Assembly: GCA_032718475.1 (NCBI GenBank) | Contig: JAUCBJ010005422.1 | Span: 1 to 50,736, forward strand | DNA from: Nemertoderma westbladi | Lineage: Eukaryota > Xenacoelomorpha > Nemertodermatida > Nemertodermatidae | Reading direction: 5' to 3' | DNA length: 50,736 nt | Shown here: one piece after another, positions 41,401 to 47,765 of the stretch | How the letters are laid out: every line of letters starts with the position of its first letter | Numbering within the stretch: the first letter of the stretch is position 1 | Position numbers and translations under genes: made by a program | The notes under the pieces: generated by a model | What the model was told of the DNA's origin: nothing | The model's database searches: none | What the model saw: only the letters and a program-made list of their open reading frames with translations

Positions 41401-44400
41401 AGCTACGCCCGCTAGCCTAAATATAAACTCATTATAATATTGATAAACTCATATAGCAGATATGACTGAGTTGATAGAAGATGATCTTGGTATCAGGGAG
41501 CGATATACTCTACCTTTACAAGCGTTTGTTGATAGCTTGATACGCGGCGACGCTGGTCCAACTAATACGGAGGACGATGGTCGTTATATCGAACCGCCAA
41601 TGTCCCAGGAGCAACTTACGCGTGAATTGGACTATAGAAAATTCACCGCTCGCTATACGCATCGTAATGGTACGTATATGGACTTCTTAACTACTGGCCA
41701 TCCTATCGATTTACACGATACGGACAATGTAGACACCGAAAGGGAAATGGTTTTATTTAAATATCATACCCAGCGGAGTCGGAACGATAAACCGAGAATA
41801 GAACACGAGAATTCTATTCGAAACAGACTCGAAAGGGAAGACGTTGAAGAGCCGGATAAACGCAGCGACTTCAACGATTATCTGGAATTCCTGAGAGAAA
41901 CATATCTCAATATTGCCAGTCAACAAAATCTAGAAACTCGATATCCTCAAGGTATACATCATGACCCTATGATAGAACTCAAACGACTCTATTTCACTAT
42001 GATGTATCTTACCGCCGATCGACTGCTACCTGTCGTCCCAGATAGCTTCGAACAGATGGAGGAATATTGTAAAACTGGAGAACGATCACCCGCGTTTGCC
42101 CTGCAGGACGTGCGTCTTTATTATTACTGCGACGAATGCCCTAGATCCAATCAGCAAACGGAAAGACATAAACATCCGCGGAGACGTTGCGCTAAACACA
42201 GTTTTACACGATATACTTATGGGAGTTTCGAGCGAAACCTGTTCGACGTATCACCTACGCTCACTCGACTCAAACGATCCTTAAATAAACCAATGATCAG
42301 AGTTCCAGAATACTCGGTCAGACCTCCTCATTCCTCAGTGAGACCTCAAACGCTTGATCCTAATAGTATAACGGATCCCCCTGAACTGTACTCACTATTT
42401 AAAGATCTTGTGTTACCCGAACAATTAATCGGTGGCACTCCGGTAGTGGGCTCGCTAGATATTCGCCAACCCTACCTAGCCGGATTAGGACGCGGTCATC
42501 TAATATCGCCGTTTAACCCGTACAACCGTCCAGGCTTAACCCCGATACAACCCGTTACCGAAGTCGAAGAGAGCATTGTACGAAACGCGTTAGACGCTAT
42601 TAGGCAGAAGATCAGAAAGGGAACTTACGATTGTTTAGAGAAACGCAAATTGCAGCAACAAGTCCAAGCGGTGAAAGAATTAGCTTTACCCCAGTTCGAT
42701 AGAGAAATCCAGAACCTCGAGGAAGACATCGAACGTGGACGAACCTATTCTCTACAAGAGTTCCTAGACGAGCGTTTACAACAACAAGCGGAGGAAAATT
42801 AGCTCGAGGAGAAACACATAGAAATGGACGAGACATCGACCGTAACCTTAAACCTTCCGATGCAATTTACCTTTACCCAGGAGTTATAGCCCTCCTAGTA
42901 AAGTGGCTCGCCCCAAAGAGAAAAGGACTCTTGCTAGCCTCAAAAAACTGTGTAAACGCCGTCCGCGCAAGAAAGACTAACTGTTTAGAGTATTTTTATA
43001 TTTTAGAAACTGTGATTTTGTATATTTTATAGACTCAAATCCTATTTTCTGGGAGTGGTGTAAAAGCTTTTGCGGATGTAACAAGCTATTTTTCTCCGCA
43101 ATATACCGAGTAGGTATTTTAGCGGACATAACAAGCGATTTTGCCCGCTATGTCTGCATATGTGCTTTAGCGGACATAAAAAGCCATTTTTCTCCGCAAT
43201 AAGCTCAAATACTCTAAACATCGGAACTCAGATGACGACATCTATCAGCTGTGACCACGTGTAACTTTTTCTTTGTTCTTTGTTCGTTCTTTGTTCGGTC
43301 GACCAATCAGAGCGGTTTTCACTCTGTGTTGGACATTGTATACAGAAACTCACGCAATTCAGTCAGTGTGTATTTTTCCTAAGCCTAGAATACCGGCTGT
43401 GGAATTATTCTGTGTTTCAGACTTTAGCCTAACATTAGTAGGCTTTGATCATAGAAACGTATAACTGTTATCAAACCAAACTGGCAAACGAATCACACTT
43501 GTCATATGGTCATATCTCATACAAACACCGCATTATTTTACTGCTATTTACTGTCGGTTATTAATTATATCAGTTGATGGAATATTGTTATATTTGGATA
43601 ATATCGATAAATAATCATAAAACCCCAATCTTCTTGATATACTGAAGGTAAGAGACCAGTTACATATAGCAATTGCGACTTACATTATATTGGTTTTGGA
43701 GTGAATCTAATGCTATTTCATAGGCACTACATGTGTCAGTTGCTGTTCTCTTTATATGTGACTAAAATTAGTGAAGGTCGGCAGATCGGTGTGCAGCATT
43801 GTGCGGTAGTGTGCATGACTGTGACAGATAACAAAGCATCTCCTAAAGAATGCGCTTTATACGTGAATCATTAGCCATCCCGTTGTGTTTAGTGTAAGTC
43901 ATAACTCTGTTTACATACTTAGAGCGCCACGTCCTAAAGGAACTGTTGATATTTCCCGAAAGTGAATAATATTTGTCAGAGATTATATATTAACGATCAG
44001 TCGAATAATACAGTAGGCCTACACCACAATAAGGTCAGAGCTTCCGAATCCAGTCTCCCGGGTATATCCAGCGGGTGAATGGTCGCGCATAGACTGGCTT
44101 CGGCTAATGTAGTGTATCAAATACTCGTCATAGGCTAAAGTCGATTTATAACCTAGAAGACACCTAAATTTGGCAGGTTAAACTGCTAAAGGTCTGAAAG
44201 TGCGAACAATAACTAACTTGAGACAGGCCTAGCGGCCCGTGAAACAAGTCGTAGGAGACAGTACGAGTCAAGTAAAAGCTTTTTGTTCTGTCTGATAATA
44301 AATTAGTGTGAGGGTAGTCCCTGTGGTGTACGAGAAATTTTCTAGACAACTTCAAACTATGTTGTAATCGTCTAATGAATTATAAAAGCTGTTGTGATTA

Positions 44401-47263
44401 TAGAAGATAGAGAGCAGTTAGCGAAATGATTATTTTATTCTATCGGATAGAGTAGTCGGAGTCTCAGAGAGGAGTCGAGGTGTCAATTGATTTATAACAA
44501 TAACAGCAGTTGTCATGAATTCAATACAATCGCCCACAAGAGTGATAAAACAAATTCGTTCTTATTTTTGTAATAAATAAAACAAGTTGAGATGTATCAA
44601 TGTAAACCGCGATTAACAATTTACAACAATTATATTATTATTATAACAGATTTTTATATTTCAAATAATAATGTTAGCCTTATGGAGATTCATTATGAGG
44701 CTGAGTAAACATTCAGCCTTATAAGCATACAGCCTCCACAGTATTAATGTTGGCACAAAGATTTCAAAATAAAACAATAATGCGATGAGAGCATAGTACA
44801 ATACTCTGTGTAGCCAACAGACTGTAAAACTAACAGCCAATTAGCTTGCACGCCAATTAATTAACATAGCAAGGATGCATTGGGAAGAGTTATTCAGCTG
44901 AGACTGTAATAGCCAGCTAAACCAGTTAATGTTTTGTTTGATTACTGTCTGGGTTGTAGAGTAGAGTGATAATAAAACTTGGCACAGACAATACTTCTTT
45001 GTTAATTGCCCTTCCTATTGAATGCATTACCAGGCCATCTCTATACATTTTTCATGAGTGCCAGCTGGTGTTTTTATCATTGCGCCTATGGCAATTTTAG
45101 TGTTTTGGGGCTATTTTTCGAAATAAAACAAGTTGAGATGTTTCAATTTAAACCGCGATTTCACAAGTACCCTTAGAAATCCATTTTCATGGTCCATGCA
45201 AAATTTCATCAAAATCGTTAGAGCCGTTTTTGCTCTAGGTCAGTAGCCAGTAGGCAGTAGGCAGTAGCCAGTAGCCAGTAGCCAGTAGCTTTTTTTTCTT
45301 ACAGTAATCAAGTCTAACGACTTGCTAACTAGTGACGGGCCTAGAGGCCCGATAAGGAACCGACTTTTTATTTTAAATAAAAGAGACAACGAGAATTAGT
45401 ATAAAACTAAAATAATTATGTAAAAATACAATCATATTTCATACAATAATTATTAATAAATTCGATCTATTATTAGTTGCTCAATTCTAGAACAACTCGT
45501 TTTGGAATTTCGAAACCACGCTGGTGCGATGCGCGATATCGTGTTTAGTTAATAAATTGAAAACTCCATCAATTCATGTGCAACCAGTAATAAGAAATCG
45601 CGATAAATGTAATTAAATAAAAATTATTCTAGAAAAATTTTCCTCAAAAAGTATGAAGTCTCGGCATTGGTGACGCGAAACTAAGCTAGTGAGATTCAGG
45701 ATATTGCGTTTAATATAAAAATCGAAAACGATATCGAATTCCGTAAAGGCGTTAATAAAATACTGCAACTTTTATGAAATTTGTAAAATTCTAGAACTAG
45801 AAAAAATTAATTTTCGAACGGCGCTGTTTGGGGTTTCGAAACATGGATAGGCTGAAAGAGGACATCAAATTAAGTTGAAAAATGAAAACCCCATCGAATT
45901 TGGACAAAGCGTTCCGGAGTTATAGCGGATCGAAAAAAATTGACCCCCCCCCCCCAGTCGCCAAAAATTTACAGTAATTTAAAATTTTGCAAAAAAAAAT
46001 TTTTGCGTTATTTTTGATGGCGAATCGATTGGCAATACAGGCTACGAAAAATTTTTTTTGGAAATTTTTGGTCAGAAAAAAAAACATGGAAACAGTATCT
46101 TTTTAAAAAGATTTGATGTCTTTGCCTATGGTCAGAGAATGATCCAACTCTGTAACTTGGCAATCGCTCAAATCCATTCAGCTGAATGGCACAGTAGAGT
46201 AAACTAAAGTAAATTCCCTATACAATGTTCTGAAGGGGAGACTGACAGAGAGTAATCCAACAATAAAACATTTTGCAATTAATGTTGGCATTAATGTAGC
46301 CAACACACTGTGTACTTACCAGTCATTCAGCTTACATTAACAGAGTGAGATATTCCCATAGATTGCATTGGGAAGAGTAATTCAGCTGAGGCGATAATAG
46401 ATTTCAAACTAAACCAACCACCAGTCAATGTTTGCTTTGACAGAGAGTGCAGGGCCTAAACAAACAGTATGGGTGTACTAAGTATAATAATCTTGGCAAC
46501 CTCATCGATTTATTACTAAGCCTTGTGTAGAAATGCATTACATAAACCATTTTTCATCAGGACACCAGCTGTCATTGGTGTTATTTTACCATTGCGCCTA
46601 TGGCGTTTTTTCGTTTATGTCTATTTTTCGAGCCCACGGCTCATGGACGAAATAGCGGGTGAAACTATCTCTGCCTCAAATTTCATGCAATCTCATTAGG
46701 ATTTGTAGAAAAATTAGGGGGGGGGGGGGGTGTCACTGAATTACGACACTATATTCTGGGACATGGTGTACGCTGGTGCTTAGTTCGAGAAAACGTGTCA
46801 GTATGTGGGTCAATCAGTTATAATATCAGAGATCAAGATTATTTATTAACTCTAGTTTCCTTACCAGCCCTACGGGCAAAGTCGGTCCACCAATCCGAGA
46901 TAGCAGCCAGGGTGGCGCGTGATCGCAAAATGGATGAAACCTATTGGAGTGGAGCAGGGCGCAAAAAAAACAAATCATGTTTTTAACAAAAAATATTCAG
47001 ATTTTATTGTATTTCTTTAATTTTTCAATTGGATTATTAATGACACTTGAAACCTCCAAAATACCTTTAATTAAGACATGGAATTCCACATGATTTGTAT
47101 ATATTTGTATATAGGTTTGTATATAGATAATATTTGTTCTTTGTAGCTCATGTATGGAGACCTCAACTGATGAATCAAGATTCTGGTGGAGGGTTGATAT
47201 GGATAATCCTTATATCATAATAAAGGGTGAAATTTACGCAAGAAAAAGAGAAAACAGATACAA
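35436..47263 (+). CDS. Secreted PAN/apple + F5/8C (fucolectin-like) protein, gene 2, partial
   Basis: Exon 1 is 35436-35863 (428 nt, same length and phase as gene 1). Exon 2 is 47147-47263 (117 nt, one codon shorter), reached after an AG at 47145-47146 and ending at AA|GTGAGT. The joined product has a signal peptide (IILFAICFFPMDFA), the same Cys pattern in the PAN domain, NAIDGK, then SCMETSTDESRFWWRVDMD at the exon junction. The third exon, expected to encode VGYDDEAF-like sequence through the stop, is not found before the window ends in satellite. Exon 1 is almost identical to gene 1 from residue 31 to about 104. Intron 1 is 11.3 kb versus 473 bp in gene 1 and is filled by transposons. Whether it still splices is unknown; both splice sites and frames are intact. 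Confidence 0.75.
35864..36341. other. Start of gene 2 intron 1, with a 23-base G run
   Basis: The first 15 bases of the intron match gene 1 (GTAAGTTATAAATA). A G run follows at 35898-35920 with GTGTACACC next to it. Then AT-rich sequence with a GCACCACTAGGTGGCGCTGC motif at 36225-36244. It is probably part of an unrecognised DNA element. Confidence 0.4.
36342..37406. mobile_element. Foldback element with a THAP-domain relic
   Basis: Two arms of about 420 bp are imperfect inverted copies: 36342-36770 and the complement of 36960-37406. Terminal TAAATATAAGTTTGACAC matches on both sides, as do inner blocks such as TTTTGGACCTTATTCTTTCT and CCATCTCCACAGTTTTTT. The centre (36771-36959) carries a start of a THAP-like zinc finger. 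THAP domains occur in P-element-superfamily and Kolobok-like transposases, and long inverted arms are known from P-superfamily Galileo, so a P-type origin is plausible but unproven. No target duplication could be read at the arm ends. Confidence 0.65.
36827..36962 (+). pseudogene. THAP zinc-finger start, frameshifted
   Basis: The + frame from 36827 reads MAKYHRSIRTCFVPNCIKSS then a stop. Past a frame change, the sequence continues with YFFKFF. CFVPNC followed by an aromatic FFKF block is the C-x4-C start of a THAP domain (C2CH). The CxxH half is not present. The stretch ends at a donor-like ACACAG|GTGAGT near 36956. Confidence 0.45.
37407..38979. other. Intron DNA without a recognised gene
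   Basis: Several short + ORFs occur (67-75 aa at 37853, 38224 and 38420) with no recognisable motif; the first is hydrophobic. A GGTTTCGACGTCCTAAACG / GATCGAAACG stretch at 38683-38712 resembles non-coding ends of retroelements. The region may hold the decayed upstream half of the BEL/Pao element, but I could not find RT, RNase H or protease motifs. Confidence 0.35.
38980..39818 (+). pseudogene. BEL/Pao-type integrase remnant
   Basis: The + frame opens just after a TGA at 38977-38979 and reads YHAGRERVLSEIRTRYYFYK with CIPCRK (half of the HHCC zinc finger). It then gives TNTGVDLFGPIEVY (first Asp), AIHLDMVNDLSTNSFLLSLR, MRSDKGTNFIGANNEIKAY (second Asp), PWWGGSWERLIRSVK (the downstream Glu) and LLRTLMEEIAAYLNERPL. 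These are characteristic of BEL/Pao LTR-retrotransposon integrases. After NERPL the homologous reading jumps to the next frame (LSPSWPFMFTGKRPRTL), so one frameshift is present. RT, RNase H and LTRs are not seen. The catalytic core itself looks intact. Confidence 0.8.
39819..41461. other. Non-coding region with a 163-bp tandem duplication
   Basis: Possible LTR or UTR sequence of the retroelement (AT-rich, AATAAAG at 40130), but no second LTR copy is visible. Two copies of a 163-bp unit start at 40379 and 40542 (ATTCTAGTC.ATTAAGATATC, then CCCCAGACA.GTTCTGGAATA). The 41000-41400 portion is higher in GC, just upstream of the 446-aa ORF. A 118-aa minus ORF there looks accidental. Confidence 0.4.
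40379..40700. repeat. 163-bp tandem duplication, two copies
   Basis: The second copy (from 40542) matches the first (from 40379) at most positions across TAAGATATCG, CCGATAT.CTT, CTAGAATCA, GTCCCCAGACA and GTTCTGGAATAAA. Divergence is moderate, so the duplication is not recent. Confidence 0.6.
41462..42802 (+). CDS. Unrecognised 446-aa protein
   Basis: A long uninterrupted ORF from ATG at 41462 to TAG at 42800-42802, with higher GC and balanced codon use against AT-rich surroundings, so it is probably a real or recently functional gene. The N-terminal 200 residues are charged, with acidic stretches. A Cys/His cluster fits a zinc finger: C223-x2-C226-x16-C243-x2-H246, flanked by basic HKHPRRR. 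Residues 260-300 are Pro/Arg-rich. About 370-446 is a Glu/Gln-rich predicted coiled coil (EIQNLEEDIERGRTYSLQEF). No signal peptide or membrane segment is seen. I do not recognise a family. It lies 1.6 kb downstream of the BEL/Pao integrase on the same strand, so a Gag-like or accessory retroelement protein is possible. A virus-derived gene is another option. Confidence 0.6.
   Translation: MTELIEDDLGIRERYTLPLQAFVDSLIRGDAGPTNTEDDGRYIEPPMSQEQLTRELDYRKFTARYTHRNGTYMDFLTTGHPIDLHDTDNVDTEREMVLFKYHTQRSRNDKPRIEHENSIRNRLEREDVEEPDKRSDFNDYLEFLRETYLNIASQQNLETRYPQGIHHDPMIELKRLYFTMMYLTADRLLPVVPDSFEQMEEYCKTGERSPAFALQDVRLYYYCDECPRSNQQTERHKHPRRRCAKHSFTRYTYGSFERNLFDVSPTLTRLKRSLNKPMIRVPEYSVRPPHSSVRPQTLDPNSITDPPELYSLFKDLVLPEQLIGGTPVVGSLDIRQPYLAGLGRGHLISPFNPYNRPGLTPIQPVTEVEESIVRNALDAIRQKIRKGTYDCLEKRKLQQQVQAVKELALPQFDREIQNLEEDIERGRTYSLQEFLDERLQQQAEEN
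42803..43068 (+). other. Open stretch overlapping and following the 446-aa ORF
   Basis: One + frame stays open from within the end of the 446-aa ORF and reads DAIYLYPGVIALLVKWLAP then KRKGLLLASKN to a stop near 43030. Another frame gives a very basic tail, ARPKEKRTLASLKKLCKRRP, ending at 42979. Either could be a small downstream gene or a frameshifted extension. Neither has an obvious start codon, so neither is firmly called. Confidence 0.3.
43069..43215. repeat. 48-bp tandem repeat, three copies
   Basis: Units start near 43069, 43117 and 43165 and share TTTTAGCGGACATAACAAGC followed by ATTTTTCTCCGCAAT or TTGCCCGCTATG. Outer flanks are inverted: GTTTAGAGTATTT at 42983-42995 and its complement at 43208-43220, so the block sits between short inverted arms. 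Confidence 0.6.
43216..44335. other. Non-coding DNA, promoter-like motifs only
   Basis: Contains a CTTTGTT microsatellite at 43271-43296 and GACCAATCAGAG (CCAAT-box-like) at 43301-43312. A GGCCTAGCGGCCC hairpin-like motif lies at 44226-44238, similar to GGGCCTAGAGGCCC at 45338. No gene is recognised. Confidence 0.35.
44340..45328 (+). mobile_element. Dispersed non-coding repeat with Helitron-like 3' end, copy B
   Basis: Shares long stretches with 12105-12400 and 13080-13480. It ends with the hairpin CAAGTC-TAAC-GACTTG (45309-45324) and CTAA. A 7-bp repeat AGTAGCC/AGTAGGC (about seven copies, 45241-45290) and a T run precede the hairpin, as in copy A. The base after CTAA is C, not the T expected for a Helitron target, so the assignment is tentative. 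No ORF. Confidence 0.45.
45329..46100. other. Non-coding AT-rich DNA
   Basis: Begins with a GGGCCTAGAGGCCC hairpin (45338-45351). It holds repetitive phrases such as CATCGAATT.GG..AAAGCG and a 12-base C run (45944-45955). It resembles transposon interior sequence, but no family is recognised and no ORF is present. Confidence 0.35.
46101..46780 (+). repeat. Dispersed repeat, copy C, joined to the G-run repeat
   Basis: GCATTGGGAAGAGTAATTCAGCTGAG (46366-46391) and the ACCAGCTG...ATTGCGCCTATGGC block (46563-46605) match copy B at 44877 and 45059-45100. The sequence then diverges and runs into the G-run repeat (46688-46771; G run 46717-46730) shared with 14648. The Helitron-like hairpin is absent in this copy. 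Confidence 0.55.
46781..47146. other. 3' end of gene 2 intron 1
   Basis: Contains a GC-richer patch (46865-46965) with an accidental-looking 63-aa ORF, then a pyrimidine-rich tract and the acceptor TTTGTAG at 47140-47146. No other gene seen. Confidence 0.4.
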
Positions 47264-47514
47264 GTGAGTTAGTTTTAACAAAAATCAAATTTTGCCATAA
47301 ACAAGCAGGACTCCTGCTATATATAAATTCATAACTTTCTAACATTCTTTTAGGCTTTGAGTGAGCCGGAAAACAGACCTTTACAGAAAACCTGGGCTTT
47401 CTGTGAAATCCACACAAATCCTAGACTTTGCGTTGTACATGATAAAATGTAAAAGCTATAATAGCTATAATATATTAATAATTATTTATACTGTATTATA
47501 TAAAAGCTATAATA
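47264..47514. other. Start of gene 2 intron 2
   Basis: The donor GTGAGTTAGTTTTA matches gene 1 intron 2. The stretch 47453-47518 has repeated AAAGCTATAATA units. No exon 3 candidate is visible. Confidence 0.4.
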
Positions 47515-47705
47515 ATGCTATAAAATGTACAAATACCGGTGGGGGGTCATATTGACCCCCCCCCCCCCTAAAATCTACAAATTTTAATGAAAACGTCTGA
47601 TTTTTTGTTTGTACACAGATTTCACTAGTGCGAATCAGACAGAAAAAACAATTTCGAAAAAATTTACTGGGATGGTTATTTTGCAGCACAAAAAATTCAA
47701 GTAGT
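47515..47705. mobile_element. TTAA element, truncated third copy
   Basis: Starts at CTATAAAATGTACAAATACCGG, followed by a shortened G run, TCATATTGACC and a 13-base C run (47556-47568). Then come AAAATCTACAAATTTTAATGA, AAAACGTCTGATTTTTTG and GTTATTTTGCAGCAC, as in the left part of the copies at 9786 and 29198. It ends near 47705. No TTAA borders remain. Confidence 0.65.
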
Positions 47706-47765
47706 TAACAACCCAATCAAAAAACATCATGTGTTTCACATCCGAATTCCACATTAAATCCACAT

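Noticed and set aside
39836-41440. LTR pair around the integrase or the 446-aa ORF
   Set aside because: No long direct repeat matching between 39.8-41.4 kb and either 37-39 kb or 43-44.3 kb was visible by eye; a computed self-alignment would decide.
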